Source: Loxodes magnus (lineage: Eukaryota; Ciliophora; Karyorelictea; Loxodida; Loxodidae). Taken from it: a DNA stretch of 64,000 nt. The position numbers were made by a program, and so were the translations under genes. The notes beneath the pieces are model-generated. The model did no database searches, was not told where the DNA came from, and saw nothing but the letters and a program-made list of their open reading frames with translations. Positions 1 through 12,000 of this stretch are shown here, in pieces (the first letter of the stretch is position 1; every line of letters starts with the position of its first letter). The DNA lies in NCBI GenBank assembly GCA_946699065.1, contig CAMPDV010000909.1, positions 1 to 64,000 of the forward strand, given 5' to 3'.

Positions 1-123
1 TCCTCATTTTTATTTTTCAGAGGTATCTCCATTTTTTTCGTTGATAGGAATATGTACTTGCTCTTCTGTTTTGCTGGAGTGGATTTGAGTATTTCCTGGT
101 TAATATTTCTATTCTTTAGGCAT
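1..123 (-). CDS. Partial Gag-like ORF, cut by window edge
   Basis: With TAA/TAG as Gln, an ATG at 123 on the minus strand opens a reading frame that runs off the left edge. The first residues (MPKEQKYQPGNTQ) are Lys/Gln-rich and resemble the starts of the ORFs at 19090 (MASKKQQ), 49188 (MAPKKQQ) and 55902 (MTPKKQQ). About 40 residues are visible, hydrophilic and rich in Glu/Lys/Gln. No zinc knuckle can be seen because the C-terminal part lies outside the window. Assignment to the Gag-like family is inference from the start motif and from its position among other minus-strand copies. Confidence 0.35.
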
Positions 124-209
124 CTTAAACCTTAGGAAAATCTCCCCTGTTTTTAATTGTAAGATAAATGATATAATGTTCGCCTTTCTTTTTAATATAA
201 TGATTTAGT

Positions 210-530
210 TCACTTATTTCTTGATTTGCTGTTTCTTATTCAATCTGAAGTGGACCCACTTTCGTATTTATAGGTATAAGCCATCAATTAAGACTCATTT
301 CTCGATTTGATAGTGACCATCAAGCTACCCTAACTAAAATTATTGGGCGTCGAATAAATATCCGTTTTTGATGGCCTCTTATTCCGAAAACAGAAAGAGA
401 TGCAATTGAGATCTAACATTTTGGTTATACAACTAAGACTTCCAATTAATTTGATAATTGAAGTTAAGCTGCTGAACTCCAATAGAGGGCCTTAGGAGGC
501 CGTATCCAGCACGAGGGATTGCTATTCCAT
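210..530 (-). CDS. Small uncharacterised protein, 106 aa
   Basis: A single minus-strand frame runs from ATG (530) to TGA (210) in exactly 107 codons. It is clearly richer in G+C than the flanking spacer. The protein begins MEQQSLVLDTASQG and ends in a Ser/Arg/Lys-rich tail. It has a short hydrophobic stretch near residues 20-35 but no recognisable domain. It lies just upstream of the partial ORF at 1-123 on the same strand. It may be an element-encoded peptide or a small host gene. The code cannot exclude other frames, so the call rests on composition and on the clean TGA ending. Confidence 0.4.
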
Positions 531-539
531 AACAAGTTC

Positions 540-2018
540 CTCTGAATATGCTAAAAAATTTTATAAGATTCAAGGTCCAAAATTCTAACCTTCCATTTTT
601 CAATTATTTAAAAAAATTTGATTTAATTAATTTTTATGGACTTTAAAATTAATGATGATGGTATTAAAAAAATTATATTAAGTTTAAGAATTAAAATCTA
701 GAAAATAAAAAGTCAATGGAAAGTATTAACGTTAATATTATGTTACTTAATAATAAAAAAATAATAAAGCAACTTTGAAAATAAAGCATAAGTAAAATTA
801 AAATGCTGCAATCTTAAACTAATTCAAAAATATTTTCTTAAAAATACAAGAAGAACAATTACCTTGATGAAATTAAGTTAGAAGAAGAATCTGAAAATTA
901 TGATAAAATTCTTTATTAATGTATTTTCCTTTTTTTTAAATATAATAAAATTACAAATTTTTCATTTTTTTCTTTCTTAAAAATTAAAAATTAAAAAGAA
1001 AATCTAAAATACACACGTATATTTAAAAAAATAATTTATATAATATATTAAATATTGAAAGTAGAAGGATTAGTAATTGTGTTTTCACTTCAAAGATAGA
1101 ATAATTATGCATAAAAATAAAATTGAAAAAAGTATATTTTCTTTGAAAAAGTTTTTAAATTATAAATTAAAATTTAAACGTGAACAATTTTTATGCATTT
1201 TCATTTTGTATCATGTGCTAAAATTTTAAGACTTATTTAATAATATATAAATACCATATTAAAAGTGATTGGATTAATTTTTAACTTGATTCTAAAATTC
1301 TATAAACCATTGTTTTGAATACTACTGATTTAATTTAAAAGAAAATTCAATTTTTTGCATTATTATTATTCAGCAGCTTAAAGATGATTTTATAAGGTTA
1401 TTATTTTTTTATTTTGCTTACATTATTTTTTTATCTATAGCTAATAAAGTAAAGTGAACAATTTAATAAAATTTAAAAGCCTTCGTATAAATGATTATGC
1501 TTTCATTCATATTTTGTCATTTTTTTATTTTTCAAATCTTCCTAAAATAAAGTTTTAATTAAGTATCTAATTGAAAATAAAAAGTATGCCGTGCAAATTA
1601 AATCAGTGACCACTTAGTTTCACCATCGAGAATCATATTACCATGCAAGCATTCTTAGTATTTTTTCAGTATATTTCATGCAATTTTTTAAATATTTACA
1701 CTAAGATCTTATATTTATATTAAAAAAATTATTTTTTAATTACATAAAACTAAATCAAAATGCAATAAAGCAAAGCAATACAATTATTTTAATAACATGA
1801 ACTTAAAATTTTTTGCAAATGACTTAGTTAAGAAGATGATTATGGTAGATTATTATGATAAAAACTTGCTAAGATAAGTAATTCTTACTGGTGATTAATT
1901 TCAATAAATCTTTTTAAGAATATAGATAAAAATTTATAATTAGTAGATTTATTTAGAGTTTATATATTAATAAGATTAAAATGAAACTTTCTTCAAGTGT
2001 AATAAAATATTAAAAAAT
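540..2018. other. AT-rich spacer, no gene seen
   Basis: About 1.5 kb of very AT-rich sequence with long A and T runs. No motif, RNA gene or repeat could be supported on either strand. Confidence 0.5.
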
Positions 2019-2990
2019 TCAAATTTTCACAATAATAATATTAATTTTAAGTTTTCCGTTTTAGGGATTTCCAACCCCGTCAGGAATACAGCAGTTCATG
2101 CTCCCTGCTGTTAAATATAAAATTTCGGGTCGCCCAATTTTAGCGAGATTGGTAACTCGGATTTTTCCAGGTTTTCCCTCCTTAACTTGCATTGGTTCCA
2201 TCTTAATCTTGTATATTGAACCATCCGGGTTGCAATGCATTCTTTTCATTCTTGCTTCTTCTTTTTTCTTCCTTTGCTGTTCTTTTATCCAATAGTTTCT
2301 TTATTTCTATTAGAATTTCTAACACTTCCGATAAAAATGTCATACGCTTCCACAGCAGAAACATTTCTTTTTTATTTTGAATTATTTTCCTTGATTTTTT
2401 TGCTCTTTCTAGGCTTCGATTTCCATTTGTATAGCTCCAGTATCGTTTTACTCTTTCTTAAAAGTTTACAATTTCTCTTCTACTTTTCCGAGTCTGCTAT
2501 CCAGTTCAGTCTGTTTCTAAAGCAAATTTTAGCATTCGTTAGTCTGACTTTGTGAGATATTTCAAAAGGCGTTAAGATCTCTTTCTTAGGACATTAGTCT
2601 TGACTCAATTCCTTCTGCCATGTCTAGCTTTGCCGTCAGCATATCATTGTCCTTCTTCAATCTCTTGACCTCTTCCTGGAGGTTCAGTACCACTTTGATG
2701 AGCTACTCCATGCTCATCTGGCCAGAAGGGTTTAACTCTGATACCTCCTGGTGGAGAACAGACTTCATCTGTTTCCTCGGTTTCTCGCTTGAGGTTGGAG
2801 TTTCCGTGTGTATATTATTCAAGGTTGGCTTTCGTTCGTTTTGTTAGATTCCAATTTGTTAGTTCAGTGTTGGTTAAGGTTGTGATAGAGAAGATTGTTA
2901 AGATTATTAAGACTTGGCTTCTTGATTCCTCCCTTCCTTTTTGGCTTAGGAAGAGGTGGTATAGAAGCCTGACTTGGAATCTTCAACCAT
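2019..2990 (-). CDS. Gag-like coiled-coil CCHC zinc-knuckle protein
   Basis: This is the best preserved copy of the window's Gag-like family: one uninterrupted frame of 324 codons from ATG (2990) to TGA (2019). Order: a Ser/Gln-rich N-terminus with KSGFYTTS, a coiled coil from about residue 95 (MEQLIKVVLNLQEEVKRLKK) to about 195, a Lys-rich linker, then a perfect CX2CX4HX4C zinc knuckle at residues 210-223 (CFCCGSVWHFYRKC). A basic linker and a C-terminal block with DGSIYKIKM follow. CCHC knuckles bind nucleic acid in retroviral and retrotransposon Gag or ORF1 proteins, so packaging of element RNA is the likely role by family knowledge. G+C is well above the surroundings, unlike the drifted copies. 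No reverse transcriptase follows. It could instead be a domesticated Gag-type gene. Confidence 0.75.
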
Positions 2991-2999
2991 TTTTTTCCA

Positions 3000-3824
3000 A
3001 ATTTTCACAATTAATTTTAATTACAACTTCTTTATTATTTGTTAGATTAAAATAACTAAATTTGAAAAAAAAGTATAACAAAAATTCATAATTTTTTTCC
3101 TTTTCAATCAAGTTGAAATTATTATTGTATTTCTATAAATTTAGATATTATAGATTTTTTATAGCAATTACACTCATACTTTTTATAACTTTACTTCAAG
3201 TGAAGCTTATTAAAGAAAGCTAATTTTATTTATAAAGCACTTTATTACTGTAATTTTTTTCTAATCTAATCTTTTAAATAATCAATTTAAAAGTGTGGAC
3301 TATTAGAATTGTTCAACTATTTTTGGAAAATTTTTGTAATTAATCTCTTTTAAAATTGATCTTTTATTTAATTAATATAGTGTTAAAAAAAGTGCTAAGA
3401 GAATTAATTTTCTGACCTCCTTTCAAAATTTTCATGAGAAATATTTAATGAATACTGAATAATTATAAGGTAGATCAAGGATCTTTAAGATGATAAAAAA
3501 ACTGAGATTGTAATGCGCATAGTTCTTTCTAATAAAAATTATTACTTAAGATATACAAATATCTAGACTCTATATTTGTAAAATTTATTTCATTTAATAA
3601 GATTTAACTGAATTTAATTTCATCAACATATTAATAACTTTAAAAACTTATATCCATTTTTTAATTAATTTAGCTATAATTTAATAATTCTTTTCTATAG
3701 AAATAAAACTTAAGGCTTAAAAAAATAATTCTTAATTAATTTTAACTATAAGGGTTAGGGTCATCTTTAATTAGAGGAAATGCTTCCTCAAATTAAAGAC
3801 AATAAAAGTTTTTATATTAAATAC
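3000..3824. other. AT-rich spacer
   Basis: AT-rich DNA between two minus-strand Gag-like ORFs. Nothing beyond low-complexity A/T runs is visible, and it probably holds their flanking control regions. Confidence 0.4.
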
Positions 3825-4677
3825 TCAACTGTACATGTCTTCATCTGAATCAATTTCAAACTGAGATAATTCTTCTTTCTCTTCAATAAGTTCATAGAAT
3901 TGTTCTTCCATCTTCTTGTAATTTTTCTCCAGCTTCTCTAAACAAATTCTAAGGTCATTGTTGTCCTTTTAAAGATATTTATTCTGTTACTATTAATTAC
4001 CAAGATCCTGTTTGATTAGTGTCACACTTGAATCATCTAATATCAGCTTCTTTCTGTAAATACCTCCAAAGTAGTTACAATATAACCTCCTCGATGTCCC
4101 AAATTATTTACGGTGCTGCTCAAGCACTCTTCTTCACTTCGGACATTACCTCCAAAAATGTCCAGACTTTTGACAACAATAGCAACGTTTTATTTAAGGG
4201 CTTGAATTAAAATTTTTATTCTGTTTACATTTTTTCAATTTCCATCTTTTCTGATTAAAGGTAGTTTTTTTTGATTGGTAATCGAATTTTTTCTTTAATT
4301 TTTTATTGATTTGCTTCTAGGTTTTTTTCTAATAGTTCAAATTAGGAAGTTAAGGCTTCAATTTAAAACTAAACTTTACTTACCAAGTCTTGATCTTCCT
4401 TTTTTCTATCTTACAAAAGAAGCCGAGGATTCAAGTTTTCCGCCTTCAGGATCTATATTTCGGTATTCATTTTCTCAATTAATGATTAAAGCTAAATAAT
4501 GTCTTGCTCGTGGGGTTTCTCAAGCTTTTTCAGTTTGCTAGGAAATTCCGTATTTCCCAATCTTTAACAGGAGTAGATTTATCTTTTTTGAATTCTTGGT
4601 TCTTGTTAGTTAACTGAGACTTAAGATTGATCTTTAAGGTTAGAATTCAAGGTTTAGATTCTCGGGTTTTTTTCCAT
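3825..4677 (-). CDS. Gag-like coiled-coil CCHC protein, frame-shifted
   Basis: The minus-strand ORF starts MEKNPRIQTLNSNLKDQ at 4677 and ends at TGA 3825 (SDEDMYS). The first two thirds form a long coiled coil (KLKKLEKPHEQDIIQLQSLI, then QIEALTSQFELLEKNLEANQ). After a change of frame at a T4 run near 4225 comes a perfect knuckle, CYCCQKSGHFWRQC (CX2CX4HX4C). Then follow the family motif GGIYRKKLILDD and a second short coil ending in a Glu/Asp-rich tail. The frame change means one base is missing, or the copy is damaged. A degenerate copy of the same ORF lies at 14215-15027, and aligned residues confirm the frame. The start codon lies about 17 bp from the conserved box at 4694-4712. Confidence 0.65.
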
Positions 4678-4693
4678 TTTTTTAAAAATATTT

Positions 4694-4712
4694 GCTACGC
4701 GCTCTATAATCC
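4694..4712 (+). repeat. Conserved GC-rich box with ATTT tail (copy 1)
   Basis: GCTACGCGCTCTATAATCC followed by ATTT-type repeats. Related boxes occur near 7281, 15931, 49111, 55834 and 57029. Here a minus-strand Gag-like ORF starts immediately to the left. At 49188 and 55902 a plus-strand ORF starts immediately to the right. The box could be a promoter, an element terminus or a priming tail. Confidence 0.55.
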
Positions 4713-5010
4713 AATTTATTTATTTAAATTAAAAAAAGAAATTTGATAAAGACATCTTTAGGAAGATATAATTTTGCAAAAATAGAATTTTTAATATTGA
4801 TCTAAATAATTATTAAATTTTAAATTCTAAATACGAAAATTATTATTCTTAAGGATTATTTTTTATACTCAAACATTTTTACGAGTATAAGTGCTAATTT
4901 AATATTTCTAGTTATATCTATTTTTTTTGTTAGGTTACTACAGTTATCATTAATAGTAAATTTTTTAAATTAGTCCTTTCTTCCATTATTTTTACTTTTT
5001 GGTCGGCACT

Positions 5011-5895
5011 TCAGATTAAGTCGTAGAGAGTTATTAATGCTTTCCTTTCTGTCTTAGAATGGTTGGCTGATTAACGTCTTTTCTATTTTTTTTTAGTATT
5101 AATTAAGAAGTCTGACCTAATTTAAGCTTAGACATTATCTAAAGAAGAGATGCTTCTGATTTTCTCTTCTGTTTTTGAGTAGAGAGTGAATAAACCTTCT
5201 TAAAGAGAGTCATTCTATATTATAAAGTAATAATAATGATAATTTATATTTTGGTGCTAGTGAAGTATTTTAACCTCTTTCCCACAAACTTCAAAAAATA
5301 TTCTTAGGTTTAAAAAAGGTATTAGAGATTTTGAAATCTGTGCCCTATTCCGCTTTTTCTTGGAAGTCTCATTCGTTCTTTCAATAATGATAGAATTATA
5401 TCCTTTTAGTTTTCCCGCATTATTGTAGTAAAACTTTTCTTTTTATTCTTTTATTTTCATTAAATGGTTTCTTTTCTTTTTTTGTTATATCTTTCTATTT
5501 TTTCAATTGTTTTAATTAAATTTCAGCAATTTATAACAAAGATTGCATTTATGTACTTGTATATCACAAAAATAGCATCTCTTTTTTTCTGAACTTATCT
5601 TTTCGCCTTTAATTTTATTAATTCTATCATATCCTTATTTAGATCTTAAAGATATTTTTCTTTTTTTGCGTTTTTTTGTTTTTCAACTAGTTAATCTATT
5701 TTGATTTTTATTATCTTTAGTTTTTAATAATAGTTCTGGAATTAACTGCATTGGTTTTACCTTATATTTAAAAAGGAATTAAGGTATCAATCTTGTGAAA
5801 TGTGTTTTTAGTAGAATTTCTTTTGTACTCTAGTTATCAATAAATTCTTGTTCTTTTTTCTTACTTTCTTGATCTTCTTGGAAATTTAGCAACAT
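5011..5895 (-). CDS. Gag-like CCHC protein with long C-terminal part
   Basis: Another family copy on the minus strand. It starts around ATG 5895 (MLLNFQEDQESKKKEQEF), continues into a coil (QLVEKQKNAKKEKYLQDLNK) and reaches an intact knuckle near 5535-5575, CYFCDIQVHKCNLC (CX2CX4HX4C). The knuckle lies in another frame than the coil, and the switch falls on an A7 run. After the knuckle one frame runs about 190 residues to TGA at 5011. It includes an AGKLKGYNSII block matching the G-x-Y block of the other copies, and a basic C-terminal tail. This C-terminal part is longer than in the copy at 2019-2990. A nucleic-acid binding role is inferred from the CCHC motif. Confidence 0.6.
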
Positions 5896-6098
5896 TTTAA
5901 CTCATCATTTGAAGTATATCTGCTCCTCAGTGGTTAAAATCATTCTTATTATAAAATATTCCTAAATTATTTCCTAAGTTTATCTTCGAATATCAGAGTC
6001 ATGGTCTAACACTGATTTTCCCAATTCCTAGAGATTCTATAAATCGCTTGTTCCTACTTTTTGTTATTGCTATAAAATAATTACATAGACTTATAACC

Positions 6099-6421
6099 AT
6101 GCCCCTTTATAAGGAATTAGCAAAAATCAAATATTAAAACTTAAAAATAGTGTTATTAAAAGATTAGATTGCAGAATAGTTTTAAATAGAAAAAGTAAAA
6201 AAGGAAGAAATAAAAGATCAAACTGTAACAAGAGTAATTAAAATTGATGAGATCGAGATTATACTTATAAAGCATTAAAAACATTTATTAACGTCTTCAA
6301 TTGAAGGAAGTAAACCTTACAGTTATAGATGTACAAAACTCTTTTAGATTAAAATCTTTTTTAGAATTATTTCAAGATCATTTCCGAAATTTCTATTTCT
6401 AATATCATATTTAGCATGTTA
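6099..6421 (+). CDS. Possible small protein, uncharacterised
   Basis: A plus-strand frame from ATG 6099 (MPLYKELAKIKYQNLKIVLL) gives about 107 residues with a helical, Lys/Glu/Gln-rich first half and a hydrophobic end. No TGA closes it nearby and no domain is recognised. It may be a fragment of a Gag-like coil. The call rests only on residue composition. Confidence 0.25.
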
Positions 6422-7060
6422 ATAATTTTAGAAATTACCATTTTCTTTTATTTCTTTTTTTCTTTAAACATATATTTAATTAATACCTGCACAACTATAT
6501 TCACTATGTATTTGTTTAAAAATTATAATAGCTTTTGTTTTATTTAAAGAGTCTAATTTTTAACTTCTATGGTTAACTTTTAATAAACCTTTTTTTGTTT
6601 TTTAAAGAAGAAAAAAATTTGTTACTAATTTAAATTATTATACAACTGAGCATTACTTCTAATAATTTTTTTAAATAGATTTGTAAAATTTTATAAAATG
6701 AAGCAGAAAAGAAAGGAGCAATTCTAGAAAATTTACTTTTCATTTTTTAAAATTTTAGCATTTGATATATTTCTTAAAATAATATACAAATAAATTTCTA
6801 TTTTCTATGACAATTTTAATTTATACCAAAACAATAAAAATAAACAAATCAGTTTGCTTTTATTATTTTTTCTAGTTCAAACTTTTTTAATTTTTTGTAT
6901 CTAGATATTAAAAAATCGTAATTAGCTTAACTTTAATTTTGAAATTATTTTATAAAATTGAAGATATTGATAAACATTTAATGGCTTAGTTTAGAATTTT
7001 TTAACTATAATAACTAAGTTTATAATTTTTTTAATAGTTGCTTTATTTTATTTTTTCATT

Positions 7061-7255
7061 ATGATTTTCATGAAGAAGAACAAGAATCTTAGTATGATCG
7101 AAGAGTAGACAACGATTGAAGAGGCATTAAGTAACGTTAATAAAGAAAGATGCCAGATACTAAGGTCTCTTAGGGTAGCATTCCGATCGTGGCTCTATAG
7201 AAGACAGAACTCACAAGGGAATGCTAGCACTGTGGAAGACTTCAGCAAATAATTT
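7061..7255 (+). CDS. Repeat-encoded peptide with RCQILRSL motif (copy 1)
   Basis: A plus-strand frame from ATG 7061 encodes about 65 residues containing ERCQILRSLRVAFRSWLYRR and STVEDFSKQFFSFKNFYQ. The DNA repeats at 15683-15925 and 48930-49110 with the same peptide partly conserved. A related stretch (LYNLRVAIWRKE) occurs in the N-terminal part of the Gag-like copy at 60478. All three copies lead directly into a TCTTTATTAAAGA palindrome and the conserved box. It may be a terminal coding exon of the element or its 5' leader. Confidence 0.4.
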
Positions 7256-7280
7256 TTCAGCTTTAAAAATTTTTATTAAA

Positions 7281-7325
7281 GAGCTAAGGTTCATTGAGGT
7301 ACTACGCCCTCTATAATTTTATTTA
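7281..7325 (+). repeat. Conserved box with ATTT tail (copy 2)
   Basis: GAGCTAAGGTTCATTGAGG then TACTACGCCCTCTATAATTT and ATTT repeats, immediately after the RCQILRSL repeat. It matches the boxes at 49111 and 55834. Confidence 0.5.
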
Positions 7326-7789
7326 TTTACATTTTATAAATATTATTTTAGATCTCATTATAAGTTCACATATACATATAATTTTATTAATTCTATTAAC
7401 GCAGATTTTTTCTATTTTTACAAGATTTATTTGAGATTCGACTTTATTGACATAAAATCAAAAAATTCTAAAAAAAGATAACAAATGTTTACATGTCATT
7501 TGCTAGTTTAGTTAAGAAATAGAAAAATATATATTGATTTTTTATGCTACTTTAATATGAAGGAGGATTCTTAATCTTATATCAGTTTATATAAATAGAT
7601 CTATATTATATATTTCACATTAATATTCTTACATTATAAATTAGAGAATTTTGATTAGATGTTCTTAGTATGATATTCAGTTTTAATGAATTTGATATTG
7701 TAATAACTCTGAATTAAATATTTAAATAGTTTAACATCTCAACTAAATGGATTCTAATTTTATATACAGAAGATGAATTAATTAATTTT

Positions 7790-8110
7790 TTTAAATATTA
7801 AACATTTGAAAACTCAGGATTTAGGACTTCCGGAAGTTTATAATTACAAGCCAAAATATCCTAACGAAATAAAGTTTGAGGATTGATATTCTCCGCATTA
7901 TCTTTAGATAGTGCCAAACCACTATTGAATCTGTAATTCAAAGTTGACGTTGTGAAAGATTAGATTCAATCGTCATTATCGAAGCCTCTTCTTCCTGAAA
8001 TAATTAAATAGGCACGTCGTTTCGCGAAACAATCCAAAGGGCAATTAGCCAAAATAATAATTTGGAGTTTAAGCTTCTTGTACTATTCCTCTTCAGTTCC
8101 TATTTAATCA
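7790..8110. other. Coding-like segment, strand unresolved
   Basis: Both strands give protein-like readings. The minus strand contains FNSGLALSKDNAENINPQTL and DILACNYKLPEVLNPEF. The plus strand contains QIQSSLSKPLLPEIIKQARR. There is no recognisable domain and no clear start or TGA end. It is probably an element fragment, since it sits beside a GC-richer ORF block and the RCQILRSL repeat. Confidence 0.3.
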
Positions 8111-8220
8111 TATATATACAGAATATAAAAATTTTAATTGAGAAGAAAAATTTTTATAAGACTAAAGATTTAAAAGTATTTAGTTCTTTAATTAATTAAT
8201 TTCAACTAAAAAAAGTTTTT

Positions 8221-8509
8221 GGACCGGAAACTCCTGTCCGATTGCACGACCCGATACTCTCTTTTTATGGAATAATGGGGATATCCCGTTGTGCTCCAGG
8301 TAAAGCTGCTAGGGAGCTCCATCGCTATGAGCAGCCAGACTTCAAGCCTCTACCAAGAGCGGATAATCTCAAAAACAGTGTTCCCTTCAGAAAATGACTC
8401 TGACCAGGGACTTTCTCAGCGACAGGAAAGGAACTTGTTCCTAGCCATAAAACCAGAAAGTTTAGTCACGAAGGTCATTCTCAACTCCCACCATCTTTTC
8501 AATTATTAG
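8221..8509. other. GC-rich ORF island, strand unresolved
   Basis: About 290 bp with near 50% G+C in an otherwise AT-rich landscape. It begins abruptly at GGACCGGAAACTCCTGTCC. Plus-strand frames (MLQVKLLGSSIAMSSQTSS) and minus-strand frames (MVGVENDLRDQTFWFYGQEQ) are both open even under the standard code for much of the length. No domain is recognised. The composition matches the GC-richer Gag-like ORFs at 2019 and 53039, so a recently inserted element piece is possible. Confidence 0.35.
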
Positions 8510-9080
8510 TTAGTTCTTTAAAATTTAGGATTTATAAAATTAAAAAATAAAGTTATAGAGTTAAATGTTTAAATGAACGTAAAAAGCAAATAATTTCGAT
8601 AAATTTACTCAGATCCTGTTTTAAAAAAATATCTACATTTTTTTTATTTTATACATACAATGAAAACTTTTAGATTAAAAAAATAAAGCTAAAATTTAAC
8701 TTTTGTTTCAGGTTTTTTACTAATTTAAATAATTTGTAAAACATTTAAAAAATTCAAAAAAAATGCTGAGTTTTCTTTTTGTAAGTGATCTTTGATAAGA
8801 ATATATTAATAAGAATATTAATTATATTTTATACTTAGAATTAAACTTTTAAATCTCGAAAACATTTTTTTGTTTCTAATTTAATTTTAATAATTACTCA
8901 TCACTATGATATTTTATTAGCTTATCTATGTTTAATTCAGAACTTAACATGCTTATTACCTTAATATTTTTATTTTTATTAATTTAAAAGAATTTATATC
9001 TATGCAATTAAAAGCTTAACTTGCTAATATAATTGAGAGCAAATTTTTTTAATAAGTGTAACTAAATATTTATTATGTTT

Positions 9081-12000
9081 TCAGGTTATGATGTTTGCTT
9101 GGTAAATATCTTACTTATCATTTTCTTCTAACTCTTTCCTATACATTTAGATAATTGATTTCTCCTCAAGAAACTATTTCAAGCTCTCATTCATTTAAGC
9201 ATTTTTAAAATTACAATTGTTTATCAATAAATCATGCTTACCTATTATTCTTCTTAAAGATCCATTTCTTTTCCAATTACTCTATACATCTTGAGTTGCT
9301 TCCTCTAAAATATTTTGTCAATCTTCAGAGTTCATGTCTCATATCTTAATAGTTTTATCCAAACTTCCTGATACTATTCATTAATCATCGCTAGAAATAC
9401 AAACTGATTTTACTTTATCTAAATGTCCTTGCAGTGTATTTCTTAATTTTCCTGTCTTCATCTCTCATATTTTTATCGTGTGATCATAACTTCCTGATAT
9501 AATTCATTTATTATCACTTGAAATACACACTGATAAAACATCACCTTTATGCCCTTGCAATACGTTTTTTAATTTATTCTGCCTTTATATCTCATATCCT
9601 TATTGTATTATCATAACTACCTGATACAATTCATTTATTATTACTTGTTATACATACGGATTATATTTTTATCTGTATGTCCTTATAAAATACTTCTTGA
9701 TTTTCCTGTTTCTCTTTATCATACTCTTATTGTTTAGTCATCACTACCTGAAATTATTAATTTATCATTACTAGATAAACATACCGACGTTACAGCTAAA
9801 TTATGTCCATTTAAGGAATTTTTAAGCAAACCTGTTTCCATTTCCCAAATTTTTATAGTCATATCTGAACTTCCTGAAATTATTCACTTGTTATCACTTG
9901 AAATACAGACTGAGTTTACAAATCATGTATGCTATGATAATGTATTTTTCAGAATCCCTGTTTCCATTTCTCATATTTTTACTGAGTTATCATCACTTCC
10001 AGAAAGGATTCACTTATTATCACTTGATATACATACGGATTTAATGCTTCCTTAATGATCATGCAAAGTATTTTATAACTATCCTGTTTCTGACTTTCAA
10101 ACTCTTATCTATTTATCATTACTTCCTGACACAATTCACTATTTATCGCTTGATATACTTACAGATGTTACACTTTCTAAATATTCCTTCTTTGTAATTT
10201 CTGAATCTTATATGTCCATCTTCCAAATTCTAATAGTCCTGTCATAACTTCCAGATATTATTCATTTATTATCGTTTGTTATACATATAGAAGCCACAGA
10301 TAACTAATGTCCTTTCAATATCTTTTTTAATTATCCTTTCTCAATCTCTCATATTCTTATTGTCTTATCATCACTACCTGAAGCTATTCATTTGTTATCA
10401 TTAGATATGCATACCTATTAAACTATATCTGTATGGTCTTATAATATTGTTTTTAATTTTTTAGTCTCCATTTCTCATATCATTATTGATTTATAACTTG
10501 CTGAAGCTATCCATTTATTATTGCTTGAAATGAATACTGACTTTATGCCTTCTGTATTTCCTTATAATGTACTCTATAATTCACCTGTTTCTATATTCCA
10601 TACTCTTATTGTTTTATCTTTGCTTCCAGAAACAATTCATTTATTATCAAATGACAAATATACCGAAGTTACGCTACCAGTATGCAAAGATAGTACTTTC
10701 AAAATTTTTCCAGTTTCAATCCAAAAAATCTTTATTGTTTAGTCACTACTTCCTGATATTATTCATGTATTATCAAAAGATATGCATACTGAATTTATAT
10801 CTGCTGTATGTTCTCAAATCTTATTTACTATTTCTCCAGTCTCTTATTCTCATATTATTACTGATCCATCATAACTTCCTGATACTATTAGTTTATTATC
10901 ATTTGATATGCATACACATGTAACAGGCAATTCATTTCCTAATAAAGTATTTTTTAGCTTTCCTGTCTCCATCTCTCATATTTTTACTGTTGCATCAGAA
11001 CTTCCGGAAACTATTCATTTATTATCATTTGCTATGCATACAGATCTAACTTTGTCTTCATGCCCTTAAATTACAGGCATTTAGTCGATTTCTAAATCTT
11101 CCATATTTGAAAATTCGAAATTACAGTTTCTTAATCAGGAGTTATTCAGCTTTACTTTTTCCAAAATTGCTCTACTTAAATTACATGAATCGAAAATAGA
11201 ATTCCTCAAATCAGCTCCTTTGATACAAATTCCTTCAAGATCTTATCTAATGAACTAATAACCCATATAGTTCAAAAAGGTAATTGCATTTGAAGCTGCT
11301 TAATCAACTTAATTCTCCTTCTTTGATAATTATACTACTTTTAGCAAATTCTCTTAAAATTCTTAGTCAGAAATTTCATTTACGAACTATAATATTTCCG
11401 AACTATCCACTAAATTGCATCTATTCAAACTACTTTCCTGGACCTTTGATAAAACTACGAATTATGTACTGAGATAATTCTTTATTCCTTTCACTAAATA
11501 ATAATCCTATATAGATGAATGCATAAACTAGAACTTTTTTGATTCTCCTTCTTTAACTTCAATAAGATATTTGAGTTAGCTATTTTCCTAGATATTTTGC
11601 TTTATCCTTTGGAAGTCTTTATTTTTTAATTTTTCTAATTAAGAATTTTTATTTTTTAGACAAATTGCAACTTCTGCATAAAACTCTTCGAATAAGACTT
11701 TTAACTATTCCATTGTCCCTCCATATTCTTATCACTTTAATTTATATAGATTATGTTCGTAGTAAGTAGAAATGAACACATCATACAAGTCTATTTTATG
11801 TATTATTCTTTGTCTATTTAAAGTTAGCTTATTTAATGTTTTATCATTTTATAAACCTATTGAGAGTAAAAAAGGATTAGTTAAGACTTGCATTAGTCCT
11901 GGAGTGGAAAGTATAGTGCTCATTACTTCCTTTTAAGACTTCAAAGAGATTGAATTTTATCTTCTCTTTTTATTATTTCCCTTACTCTATAAATCCCTCC

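Noticed and set aside
3749-3765. GGGTTAGGG as a telomere seed
   Set aside because: Only one and a half units are present inside a coding and spacer context, with no array.
5555-5600. Programmed -1 frameshift at the A7 run before the knuckle
   Set aside because: The shift direction differs between copies and similar shifts occur in host genes at homopolymers, so indels are the simpler explanation.
9081-11075. Repeat array as a CRISPR or satellite
   Set aside because: The roughly 126-bp periodicity is the WD40 repeat; translated units vary as protein repeats do.
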